Source: Xanthobacter autotrophicus (GTDB taxonomy: Bacteria; Pseudomonadota; Alphaproteobacteria; Rhizobiales; Xanthobacteraceae). Taken from it: a DNA stretch of 37,020 nt. The position numbers and the translations under genes were made by a program. Location: NCBI RefSeq assembly GCF_030015065.1, contig NZ_JAIVFN010000033.1, forward strand, positions 1 to 37,020, written 5' to 3'. Below the pieces are notes generated by a model that was not told the DNA's origin, searched no databases, and was given only the letters and a program-made list of their open reading frames with translations. Of this stretch, positions 19,063-27,082 are shown one piece after another (the stretch's first letter is position 1; every line of letters begins with the position of its first letter).

Positions 19063-19764
19063 ATGCCTGTTTCCATTCGCGTCACGAGAGCCGCCGCATG
19101 CGGCATCGCCGCCGGCCTCGGCGCGCTCGTCCTCGCCTTCTCCGGACAGGGTGCGCAGGCGCAGGAGCTGACACGGCTTTATGCGCCGAAGCCTCCGGCC
19201 GGCTCGGCCTATGTGCGCGTCCTCGACCTTGCCCGCGGCGGCGCGCCCATCGCCTTCGGCACGGGGCCGGCGGCGCCGGTGGCGGCGGGCGACGCGGCCA
19301 CCATCTACCGCGTGGTGAAGGGCGGCGCGCCGCTCGCCGTGAGCATCGACGGCCGGCCGGTGGCGGGGGAGGTGGTGCCCGCGGCCGACGCCTTCTCCAC
19401 CGTAGTGGTGCCCGCGAGCGGACCGGCGGTGGTCATTGCCGATTCCACCGAAGGCCGCAACGACCTCAAGGCCCAGCTGCGCTTCTACAATCTCGTGCCC
19501 GGCTGCGACGGCGCCGTGGCGGTGGCCGATGGCGGCCCCATGGTGTTCGAGGCGGTGGCGCCCAACACCACCCGCCAGCGCGCCATCAATCCCATCGCGG
19601 CGATCCTTGCCGCGACCTGCGGGGCGGCGGCTTCCGGCCCCCTGACCCTGCCGGAGCTGAAGGCCGGGGACCATTACAGCCTGTTCCTGCTGCCGGGCGC
19701 CTCCGGCCCGGTGCTCGCCGGCCAGCGCGACGAGACGGAGCCCTATCGCGGCGCCGGCAACTGA
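19063..19764 (+). CDS. algF: AlgF-like periplasmic protein of polysaccharide O-acetylation
   Basis: The protein has 233 residues from an ATG with AGGGG 7 bases upstream; a longer frame upstream is arginine-rich and lacks a signal. A Sec signal peptide spans about residues 1-34 (ends GAQAQ). The mature part opens LTRLYAPKPPAGSAYVRVLD, as in AlgF, the periplasmic adaptor needed for alginate acetylation (WssG for cellulose). Two cysteines (in VPGCDG and ATCGAA) could form a disulfide. It stands first in a row with AlgI-like and two AlgJ/AlgX-like genes, which supports the call. No alginate polymerase (Alg8/Alg44) genes are nearby, so the symbol denotes the family and not the polymer. The spacer of 117 bases to the next gene is AT-rich and may carry a second promoter. 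Confidence 0.8.
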   Translation: MPVSIRVTRAAACGIAAGLGALVLAFSGQGAQAQELTRLYAPKPPAGSAYVRVLDLARGGAPIAFGTGPAAPVAAGDAATIYRVVKGGAPLAVSIDGRPVAGEVVPAADAFSTVVVPASGPAVVIADSTEGRNDLKAQLRFYNLVPGCDGAVAVADGGPMVFEAVAPNTTRQRAINPIAAILAATCGAAASGPLTLPELKAGDHYSLFLLPGASGPVLAGQRDETEPYRGAGN

Positions 19765-19881
19765 CGAGGCCGGCGCCATTCGCGCTCACACGGGTTCACC
19801 AAAATGCTCCTGACTTTTCATTCACTGCATTTTCTTCACGCGGGCCGGTCTCCACTTCGCTTGAAAATGCCCTGAGTCCCC

Positions 19882-21267
19882 ATGGTCTTCGCCTCCGACA
19901 GCTTCCTGTTCCTGTTCCTGCCGGTCTTCCTCATCGTCTACGCGCTGACGCCGGGGGCGGCGCGGAATCTTGCCATCCTCGCTTTCTCCTGGCTGTTCTA
20001 TGCGTGGTGGCGGGCGGATTTCCTGCCGCTCATCGTCTCCATCGCCGTATGGTCGTGGGCCACGGGCCTGTGGATCGCCCGCGCGGACGGCGCGGCGCGG
20101 CGGCGGGCGCTGCTGGTGGCCATCGCCTGGCCGCTCGCCTCCCTCGTCTGGTTCAAGTACGCCAACCTTTTCGTCCATTCGGCCGGGGCGCTGGGCGCGT
20201 CGGTGTGGGGCTGGCAGGACGTGCTTTTGCCCATCGGTCTCAGCTTCTTCGTGTTCGGCGCCATCTCCTATTCCACCGACGTGTTCCGCGGCACCGTCGC
20301 GGCTGAGCCCTCGTTCGTGAACTACGCCACCTACCAGTCCATGTTCGGCCACCTCGTGGCCGGTCCCGTGGTGCGCTACCAATGGGTGGCGCAGAGGCTG
20401 AAGGCGCGCACCTTCCACCGCGCCGAATTCATGTTCGCCGTGGAGCGCTTCATGCTCGGCTTCGCCCAGAAGGTGCTCATCGCCGACACGCTGGCCCCCC
20501 TGGTGGATGCGGGCTACGCCATCGCCGAGCCGACCACGGCGGACGTGCTGCTGGCCGTGGCGGGCTATACGCTCCAGCTCTATTTCGACTTTTCCGGCTA
20601 CAGCGCCATGGCCATCGGCCTCGGGCTGATGGTGGGGCTGAAGTTTCCGGAGAATTTCGACAATCCCTATCTCGCCACCTCGCTCGCCGATTTCTGGCGG
20701 CGCTGGCACATCTCGCTGTCCACCTGGCTGCGCGACTATCTCTACATTCCGCTGGGCGGCAACCGGGGCTCCACGTCCCGCGTCTCCATGAACCTGCTCG
20801 TCACCATGGGGCTCGGCGGCCTGTGGCACGGGGCGAGCTGGACCTTCCTCATCTGGGGCCTGTGGCACGGCTTCGGCCTGATGGTCGGGCGGGTGTGGCG
20901 GAATGCGCGCCTGCCCGGCACCGGGCCGTTCATCGGGCACATGCTCACGCTCGCCTTCGTCATGGTCGGCTGGGCGCTGTTCCGCGCCCAGAGCTGGGAC
21001 GAGGCGGGGCGCATCTTCTCCGGCCTCGCGGGCGCCCACGGGCTTGCCCTGTCGCCCGCCATGGGGGCGGCGATCCGGCCGCTGGAACTGGTGGCCCTCG
21101 CCCTCGGCATCGGCCTTATCTACCTGCCGAAGCTCCTGCGCATCGACCCTTCCGCCCCCGATCCGGGCCATGCGCTGCGGGCGTGGACGGCGCTGCCTTT
21201 GTTCCTGTTCGCGCTGTTCGTGCTGCAGGGACGGATCGTCGTGCCCTTCCTCTATTTCCAGTTCTGA
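19882..21267 (+). CDS. algI: AlgI-type MBOAT acyltransferase for polymer acetylation
   Basis: This 461-residue protein has about ten or more transmembrane helices. MBOAT signatures are QLYFDFSGYSAMAIGLGLM, FWRRWHISLSTWLRDYLYIP (with H276) and GLGGLWHGASWTF carrying the invariant histidine H316. The opening MVFASDSFLFLFLPVFLIVY is typical of AlgI/WssH/DltB-like proteins. It would take acetyl groups from a cytoplasmic donor across the inner membrane and hand them to periplasmic SGNH partners. Its neighbours AlgF-like and two AlgJ/AlgX-like proteins form the expected set. The next gene follows after 6 bases. The substrate polymer is unknown. Confidence 0.93.
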   Translation: MVFASDSFLFLFLPVFLIVYALTPGAARNLAILAFSWLFYAWWRADFLPLIVSIAVWSWATGLWIARADGAARRRALLVAIAWPLASLVWFKYANLFVHSAGALGASVWGWQDVLLPIGLSFFVFGAISYSTDVFRGTVAAEPSFVNYATYQSMFGHLVAGPVVRYQWVAQRLKARTFHRAEFMFAVERFMLGFAQKVLIADTLAPLVDAGYAIAEPTTADVLLAVAGYTLQLYFDFSGYSAMAIGLGLMVGLKFPENFDNPYLATSLADFWRRWHISLSTWLRDYLYIPLGGNRGSTSRVSMNLLVTMGLGGLWHGASWTFLIWGLWHGFGLMVGRVWRNARLPGTGPFIGHMLTLAFVMVGWALFRAQSWDEAGRIFSGLAGAHGLALSPAMGAAIRPLELVALALGIGLIYLPKLLRIDPSAPDPGHALRAWTALPLFLFALFVLQGRIVVPFLYFQF

Positions 21268-21273
21268 CGCCCC

Positions 21274-22350
21274 ATGACGCCCCTCGCCCGCACCCTCGCC
21301 ACCCTCGCCTTCCTGGCCCTCATGCTCGCCGGCCTCGGCTGCGTCGTCACGCATCTTGCGGGCGCGGGCGGGGCGAACGTGGCGGCCGCTTTCACCGGGC
21401 GCAACCTGCTGGACGGCCGCTTCTCCGCCGTGCTCGACAAGGCGGTGGTGGCAGCCCTGCCCAAGACGCCCGCCCTCGACGACCTCGCCTCCGGCCTCGC
21501 CTATCGCCTGTTCGGCGATGCCGGGGCGCAGGTGCGGGCCGGCTGTCCCGGCTGGCTGTTCCTTGCCGAAGAGCTGGTGGAGACCAAGGGCGGGGAGGGG
21601 AACCTTGCCGCCCGCGCCCGCCTCGCCGTCCGCATCCGCGACGAAATGGCGAGGCGCAACATCGCCCTCGTGGTGCTGCCGGTGCCGGACAAGGCGGAAC
21701 TGGCCGCCGATGGGCTGTGCGGGCTTGCGGTCGCCGATCAGGCGCGAGGGCGGCGCGGGGCGTGGCAGGCGGCGAGCGCGGCCCTTGGGCTCGATCAGGT
21801 GGAGATTGCAACAGGCTGGCCCAAGGGTGCCGTCCTGCGCACCGACACCCACTGGAACGGGGCCGGCGCCAGCTTCGCCGCCCGCCGCCTCGCGGAAGCG
21901 ATCACCCGGCGGCTCGGGCCGGGCGACACCGGGGTGACTTTGAAGGAGAGCGCGCCCGCGTCCCGCGTGGGCGACCTCATGCGCCTTGCGGGGCTGTCGC
22001 GCTCCTGGCCCTGGTCCGGCCCCGCGCCGGACGAGGTGAGCGAGGTGCGCGCGGCCATCGCCCGCTCGGGCGGGCTGCTCGACGACGTGCCGGTGCCTTC
22101 CGTGCTTCTGGCCGGCTCGTCCTATTCCCTCAATTCGGGTTTCGCCGACCGCCTCCAGGCCGCCTCGGGCCGGGAGGTGGCGCAGAAGAGCCGGGAAGGG
22201 TCCGGTTTTGCCGGCGCGCTTCTGGACATCCTCGACGCGACGCCGCAGATGCTCGACGGCGTGCGCCTCGTGGTGTGGGAATTTCCCATGCGGGTTCTGA
22301 CCCAGCCCCTCACCGAGGCCGAGCTTCGCCATCTGGGAGACAGGACATGA
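21274..22350 (+). CDS. AlgJ/AlgX-like SGNH O-acetyltransferase (first copy)
   Basis: This 358-residue protein has an N-terminal membrane anchor or uncleaved signal (about residues 5-27). The AlgJ/AlgX-type catalytic pattern is present: D191-T-H193 in RTDTHWNGAG and a serine in AGSSYS (S283), together forming the Asp-His-Ser triad of the SGNH fold. The GWLFL block at about residue 93 is another family mark. It is expected to work in the periplasm, passing acetyl from the MBOAT protein to a polysaccharide. It is 6 bases from algI and overlaps the next SGNH gene by 4 bases (ATGA), so the four genes look like one operon. It is more divergent than the second copy, and closer to AlgJ by anchor type. 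Confidence 0.83.
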   Translation: MTPLARTLATLAFLALMLAGLGCVVTHLAGAGGANVAAAFTGRNLLDGRFSAVLDKAVVAALPKTPALDDLASGLAYRLFGDAGAQVRAGCPGWLFLAEELVETKGGEGNLAARARLAVRIRDEMARRNIALVVLPVPDKAELAADGLCGLAVADQARGRRGAWQAASAALGLDQVEIATGWPKGAVLRTDTHWNGAGASFAARRLAEAITRRLGPGDTGVTLKESAPASRVGDLMRLAGLSRSWPWSGPAPDEVSEVRAAIARSGGLLDDVPVPSVLLAGSSYSLNSGFADRLQAASGREVAQKSREGSGFAGALLDILDATPQMLDGVRLVVWEFPMRVLTQPLTEAELRHLGDRT

Positions 22351-23357
22351 CGCTTCGCCTCTTCCTGAATCGTCGCCGGGTGATTGCCGGCGGCCTCATG
22401 TCGCTCGGCGCCGTGTTCTCGGTCGCGGCGGCGGCCCCGGCCATGGCCCAGACGGCGTCCGGCGGCACGCCCATCCTCATCGGCAAGGACGGCTGGCTGT
22501 TTCCCGGCTGGGAGAGCCTGACGGTGCTGGACCGGGCCGGCATCACCGCCAATGTGGGGCTGATCCGGGACGCGAAGGCCGCGCTCGCGGCGCGGGGCGT
22601 CACCCTCGTCACCCTCGTGGTGCCGCTGAAGGCCGGCTTCTACAAGGCGCGCCTGCCGGAGGGCGCGAGCCTGTCGGCGGACGTGGCGGGCCAATACGAC
22701 TTCATCCTCGACGAGCTGAAGAAGGCTGGCATCGACACGCTGGACCTGCGCCCCGCTTTGAAAGCGGTGGAGACCGGCCGGCAGACCAGCTTCTACCGGG
22801 CCGACTACCACTGGACCGCCTGGTCGGCGGAGGCCGCTGCGGACGCGGTGGCGGCGGCCATCAAGGCCAGGGTGCCGAAGCTCGCGGGCAATCCGGGCGG
22901 CGACAAGCTGGGCGAATGGGTCACCCAACGCCATCTGGGCGACCTCGCCGAACGCTTCCTCACCCCCGACCAGCAGAAGCAGGTGGGCCCCGACCTCTAC
23001 ACCGTGCGCACCCCGCCCGCCGCCAAGGCCTCCCTGCTGGAGGGCGGGCCGGCACCGGTCCAGGTGGTGGGCAACAGCTTCGTGCAGCCCTATCTGGGCT
23101 TCCCGCAGAAGCTCTCCAACGCCCTCGACCGGCCGGTCTCCCTCACCTGGAACCCGGGCAATGTGGGCCCGTGGGTCACCTTCCTCCAGTCCGTGGGCAC
23201 GCCGGACTTTGCCAAGGCGCCGCCGCAGGTGCTGGTGTGGCAGTTCAACGAGGGGCCGTTCCACAGCGGCCCGCAGGCCGCCGACCAGTGGGATGCGCCC
23301 TCCCTCATGAGCCCGGCGACCTGGCGCGAGCGCATGGGCGCGGCGATCGGGAAGTAA
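22347..23357 (+). CDS. AlgJ/AlgX-like SGNH O-acetyltransferase (second copy)
   Basis: The protein has 336 residues. The N-terminus (NRRRVIAGGLMSLGAVFSV ... AMAQ) is a signal peptide with consecutive arginines and could be a Tat signal, which would differ from the membrane-anchored first copy. Catalytic elements are D153-Y-H155 in RADYHWTAWS and G242-N-S244 in VVGNSFVQP. The block DGWLFPGWE at about residue 48 matches the family. The start is defined by the ATGA overlap with the previous gene and by GGGAGACAGG upstream. Two SGNH enzymes with one MBOAT resemble the AlgJ plus AlgX arrangement for alginate and the WssF/WssI set for cellulose. No carbohydrate-binding module is visible at the C-terminus, unlike AlgX. 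Confidence 0.85.
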   Translation: MTLRLFLNRRRVIAGGLMSLGAVFSVAAAAPAMAQTASGGTPILIGKDGWLFPGWESLTVLDRAGITANVGLIRDAKAALAARGVTLVTLVVPLKAGFYKARLPEGASLSADVAGQYDFILDELKKAGIDTLDLRPALKAVETGRQTSFYRADYHWTAWSAEAAADAVAAAIKARVPKLAGNPGGDKLGEWVTQRHLGDLAERFLTPDQQKQVGPDLYTVRTPPAAKASLLEGGPAPVQVVGNSFVQPYLGFPQKLSNALDRPVSLTWNPGNVGPWVTFLQSVGTPDFAKAPPQVLVWQFNEGPFHSGPQAADQWDAPSLMSPATWRERMGAAIGK

Positions 23358-23457
23358 ACGCCGAGTTAAGACCCTTCGCGGGGCGCGTCGCACCCGTTGT
23401 CGGAGCAGAGTGTTTCTTGGGTGCCGGAGCGGGTCGCCGTCAGCCGATATGGTAAAC

Positions 23458-23477
23458 GAAGTATTTATCGAAGTATT
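23458..23477. promoter_or_regulatory. Direct repeat GAAGTATT in promoter region of the TPR-barrel gene
   Basis: Two exact GAAGTATT octamers lie 12 bases apart (centre to centre) in an AT-rich patch 60-80 bases upstream of the ATG at 23538. A one-turn spacing of identical half-sites suits binding by a regulator on one face of the helix. The surrounding 180-base gap holds no gene. Confidence 0.4.
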
Positions 23478-23537
23478 CCATTCACCGTGTCTCTTAAGGT
23501 TAACCCCGGCTTAAATAATCCCTGAGACGGTGGCGCC

Positions 23538-26500
23538 ATGACCACCGCGATTCTTCTCCGCACGGCCCTCTCCCTCCATGCAGTCCGGGACCCGCGGCGC
23601 CGCCGGCGCGCGGCCTTCGGCGCCGCGCTGGCCGCCTCGGTGGCGGCCGGGGCGCTCGCCGGGGCCATGCCGGCCCGTGCCGAGCCGCCGGAACTGACCG
23701 GCGCGGCCTGGGCCGCGGCCGATCGGGCCTATGTCGCCCAGCGCGACAAGAAATATGCGGAGACGGTTGCCTATGCCCGCGAGGCGCTGAAGCTGCGGCC
23801 CGACGTGCCGCGTTTGTGGCTGCTGCTGATGGATGCGCTGGACGCGCAGGGCAAGACCGCCGAGGCCGTGGCCACCGGCAACGAGGCCATTGCCGCCGGC
23901 ATCGCCGACCAGACCCTGGTGGCGCGGGTGCGGGCGCAGAGCAGGATCCTGGCGCAGACGCCCTCGCTCGCGGCCAACAAGGCGCTGGAGGCGGCCAATC
24001 CCAAGGCGGCCGTGGCGGCGGCGAAGCAGGCCATCGCGCTGGTGCCGGACGACCTCAGCTATCGCATGCTGCTGGTCTACGCCCTCATTGCGGACGGGCA
24101 GATCGAGGCGGCGGAGAAGGCCGCCGGCGCGGCGGTGGAGGTGGATCCCCATTCCTTCCTGCCCCGCACCCTGCGCGGCTATCTGCGCGAGCGGCTCGGC
24201 CGCATCGCCGAGGCGGAGCAGGATTTCGACACCGCGCTCAAGGATGAGGTGCTGACCGGCCCCACCGCGCGCGACGTGCGCCTCGTGATGGCGGATGCCG
24301 CCATCGCCGCCGGCCATCCCCAGCGCGCCGTCAGGCTGCTGGAGCCGGTGCAGCCGCAGGACGCGGCGGTCGCGGCGCGGCTGCGCGTCGCCCGTGCGCA
24401 GGAGAAGAATCCGAAACTGTTGCCGGACAAGGCGTTCCAGTCCCTGCCCGTGCCCTACCAGAAGTGCGTGGACACGCCCTACGGGCCCGCGTGCAGCCTC
24501 GTGCCCGCCACCACGCCCCCCGGCGGCGGAGTCTCCGACACCCCCGGCTACGATGCCGCGCTCGAAGCCTTCAACGCCTATCGCGACGGCAATGACGGCC
24601 TCGCCGAGACCCGCATCCGCGAGGCGCTGAAGGACAATCCCGCCAATCCCACCTGGCGCCGCCTGCTGGTGGACACGCTGGAGCGGGCGAAGAAGTTCAA
24701 GGAGCTGGACGGCGCCATCCGCGATGCCATCGCCCAGGGCGACACCGACCCGACCCTGCTCGCCCTGCGCGCCGCCAACGAGAAGCGCCTCGCCGAGCCT
24801 TTGGCGGAACAGGCCATCAGGGAGATCGCGCGCGGCAAGGCGCAGGCCGCCGTCGCCCTCGCCCGGCAGGCGGTGGAGCGGGCGCCGGATGCCCTCGTGT
24901 TCCGCATCGTGCTCATCAACGCCCTGATGGCGGCAGGTCAGGTCAAGGAGGCGGAGGCCGCCGCCGCCGGTGCGGTCGCCGACACGCCGCGCGAGCCGCT
25001 GCCCCATGTGCTGCGCGGCTACCTGTTGCAGAAGCTCGGCCAGCGCGACGAGGCGGTCAAGGAATTCGACACGGCGCTCGCGAGCCCCGTTCTGACCGAT
25101 CTTGAGGACCTGAATTTCCGCTTCATCGCCGCCAATGCGGCGCTTGCCGCCGGGCAGGCCGCCGACGCGCTGAAGCTGCTTGAGCCCCTCGACGCGGACA
25201 GGAACAAGGAAATCGTGCCGCTGCGCAAGCAGGCCGACGCGCTGATGAAGGCGCCGGGCGGAGCGCGCCCGGCCCTGGTGCAGCCCGTGGTGCTGTGCCA
25301 GCCCACGTCCTACGGGGTCATCTGCTCGGTCTTCGCCGGCCAGTCCATGCAGGTGGCGGGGGCGGGCCTGAACCCGGCCGCGCCCGGCTATGCCGCAGCC
25401 AGCGCCGCCTATGCCGCCTTCGGCAGGCGCGACTACGCCACCGCCATCGCCGAGGCGCGCCGCGCGGTGGATGCGGCACCGGGCAACACGACCTATCAGG
25501 TGCTGCTGCTCAACGCCCTCACCTCGGCGGGCCGCTACCAGGAGGCGGAGGCGGTGGCGGACCGCCTCCTTGCCGGCAACCCGCGCGATGCGACGCTGCT
25601 GGTGCAGCGGGCGAACCTGCGCATGCGGGCGCGGGATTTCACCGGCGCCATCCAGGATTTCCGTGCCGCCCTCGCCTCCGGCCGCCTGCCGGCCGGCGAG
25701 GTGCGCCAGGTGCGCCTCGGCCTTGCCGACGCGGCTCTTTCGGCGCGGCAGCCGGCCATCGCCCTCGACGCCCTCGCGCCCTATCGGGGCGAGGGCAGCT
25801 ACGAGGTGCAGGCGCGGGTCGGCTTCGCCTCTCTCGCTCTCGACGACAAGGAGGCGGCTCTTCAGGCCTTCACCCTGGCCGCCGCCGGCGCGCGCACGGG
25901 GCAGGAGCGCATGGCCATGCTCACGGCGCGCATCGGCGTGCTGTCACAGCTCGGGCGCAAGGAGGAGGCGCGCCAGCTCTTCCTCTCCGCCTACAATAAT
26001 GGTGCCCTGCGCGGCATGAAGGCGGTGGATCTCGCTGTGCTGGCAAGCCAGGCGGGCGAGGACGAACTCGCCTACGACTACTTCGCCGAAGCCAACAGCC
26101 GCTGGCAGCTGCGCGGCACAAACCTGATCAATGCCGGCTACACGGCGCGGCGCACCTATCACAACGCCGAGGCGGTGGATTACTTCAAGTCCGCCATCGA
26201 CGAGGCGCGGGAGGGCAAGCTGAAGCTCGATCCGCAGTATCTGTTCGGCCTTCGCCGCGAGGTGGCGGAACTGACGCGGACCTGGGGCGCCTATGCCTCG
26301 GTGAGCTACGGCGCGGTGGGCGTCGCCCCCGGCTCCTATCTGGCGCCGCCCTCGCCGGGTGCGAACCACACCATCGGCGCCGGCGGCGAGATCTACTGGC
26401 GCCCGCCGGGCATCGGCTATCGCGACGGCTCCATCTTTGAATTGTTCGTGCGCGGCTTCGGCACGCTCTACAGTGATGCCGGCGGCCCCACCGGCTTCGA

Positions 26501-27011
26501 TACTGTCCAGGGCGGCGCCGGCGCCCGGTGGAAGCCGTTCAAGAGCGAGAACCTGGTGCTGGAGGCGTCTTACCTGTTCCCGGTGGGCCAGTATGCCCGC
26601 GACGACGTGCTGTTGCGCGTCGCCTATTCCAAGAGCGAGGGCACCGACCTCAGGGTAGACGTGGACAACTGGCGGGCCTGGCAGGTCTATGCCGACTACA
26701 ATTACTTCCTGATGGAGCCGCAGACGGTCGCCACCTTCGAGGCGCGCTACGGCCATGCCTGGCGACTCGATTCCCTTTCCGACAGGCTGGTGCTGTGGCC
26801 CTATCTCGCCATAGGCGGCGGTTACGACACCGGCTATGCCACGCCGTTTGCCCTCGGCGCGGGTCCGGGCGCGACCCTGCGCTACTGGTTCAACGAGGAC
26901 GAATATGCCGCGCCCCGCTCCTATCTCGACCTGACGCTGCAATATCGCTTCAAGCTGGCGGGGGACGAGCGGGCGGAGGGCATCTTCGCCGGGGCCTTCC
27001 TGTCCTATTGA
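23538..27011 (+). CDS. TPR-rich outer-membrane protein with C-terminal barrel, NfrA-like
   Basis: This 1157-residue protein has a long-N-region signal peptide (cleavage near residue 48, PARA|EP). Residues about 50-900 are TPR helices arranged in three similar blocks of about 275 residues. The first two each end in a C-x8-C loop with a central Y-G (C310/C319 and C587/C596). Residues about 910-1157 alternate in beta pattern and end with FLSY, an aromatic C-terminus typical of BAM-inserted barrels. The last 150 residues resemble the C-terminal domain of NfrA, the phage N4 receptor and exopolysaccharide-export-linked protein. TPR plus barrel is also the plan of PgaA, PelB and BcsC exporters. Placed right after the acetylation operon, it is a strong candidate for export of the acetylated polymer. 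A separate promoter is likely in the 180-base gap. Confidence 0.83.
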   Translation: MTTAILLRTALSLHAVRDPRRRRRAAFGAALAASVAAGALAGAMPARAEPPELTGAAWAAADRAYVAQRDKKYAETVAYAREALKLRPDVPRLWLLLMDALDAQGKTAEAVATGNEAIAAGIADQTLVARVRAQSRILAQTPSLAANKALEAANPKAAVAAAKQAIALVPDDLSYRMLLVYALIADGQIEAAEKAAGAAVEVDPHSFLPRTLRGYLRERLGRIAEAEQDFDTALKDEVLTGPTARDVRLVMADAAIAAGHPQRAVRLLEPVQPQDAAVAARLRVARAQEKNPKLLPDKAFQSLPVPYQKCVDTPYGPACSLVPATTPPGGGVSDTPGYDAALEAFNAYRDGNDGLAETRIREALKDNPANPTWRRLLVDTLERAKKFKELDGAIRDAIAQGDTDPTLLALRAANEKRLAEPLAEQAIREIARGKAQAAVALARQAVERAPDALVFRIVLINALMAAGQVKEAEAAAAGAVADTPREPLPHVLRGYLLQKLGQRDEAVKEFDTALASPVLTDLEDLNFRFIAANAALAAGQAADALKLLEPLDADRNKEIVPLRKQADALMKAPGGARPALVQPVVLCQPTSYGVICSVFAGQSMQVAGAGLNPAAPGYAAASAAYAAFGRRDYATAIAEARRAVDAAPGNTTYQVLLLNALTSAGRYQEAEAVADRLLAGNPRDATLLVQRANLRMRARDFTGAIQDFRAALASGRLPAGEVRQVRLGLADAALSARQPAIALDALAPYRGEGSYEVQARVGFASLALDDKEAALQAFTLAAAGARTGQERMAMLTARIGVLSQLGRKEEARQLFLSAYNNGALRGMKAVDLAVLASQAGEDELAYDYFAEANSRWQLRGTNLINAGYTARRTYHNAEAVDYFKSAIDEAREGKLKLDPQYLFGLRREVAELTRTWGAYASVSYGAVGVAPGSYLAPPSPGANHTIGAGGEIYWRPPGIGYRDGSIFELFVRGFGTLYSDAGGPTGFDTVQGGAGARWKPFKSENLVLEASYLFPVGQYARDDVLLRVAYSKSEGTDLRVDVDNWRAWQVYADYNYFLMEPQTVATFEARYGHAWRLDSLSDRLVLWPYLAIGGGYDTGYATPFALGAGPGATLRYWFNEDEYAAPRSYLDLTLQYRFKLAGDERAEGIFAGAFLSY

Positions 27012-27019
27012 GGGGTGCG

Positions 27020-27049
27020 GCAAGGGGTGGCGCATTGGCTGCCCCTTGC
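27020..27049. terminator. Hairpin after the TPR-barrel gene, overlapping a FixK-type box
   Basis: GCAAGGGG and CCCCTTGC form a perfect 8-bp stem with a 14-base loop, 8 bases after the stop codon. There is no T-tract. The 3' arm contains the TTG half of the FixK-type box at 27046-27059, so the two functions, if real, would interact. Confidence 0.4.
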
Positions 27050-27059
27050 GCCACATCAA
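27046..27059. promoter_or_regulatory. FixK/FNR-type box upstream of hemN
   Basis: TTGCGCCACATCAA fits TTG(A/C)-N6-(T/G)CAA, the FixK2 box rule known from Bradyrhizobium. HemN genes are usual FixK/FNR targets. Its centre is only 30 bases before the first ATG of hemN, which is too close for a normal class-II promoter with a leader, so the box may act through a leaderless start or may be fortuitous. Confidence 0.55.
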
Positions 27060-27082
27060 GGCAGGGCAAGGGCCGGCGCCCC

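Noticed and set aside
19822-22332. An 836-codon open frame on the minus strand
   Set aside because: It is antisense to algI and the first SGNH gene; composition is that of a shadow frame.
19063-23357. Reading the acetylation operon as an alginate biosynthesis locus
   Set aside because: No alg8, alg44, algG, algL or algD-like gene is present in the window; the AlgF/I/J types also serve other polymers, so only the acetylation role is supported.
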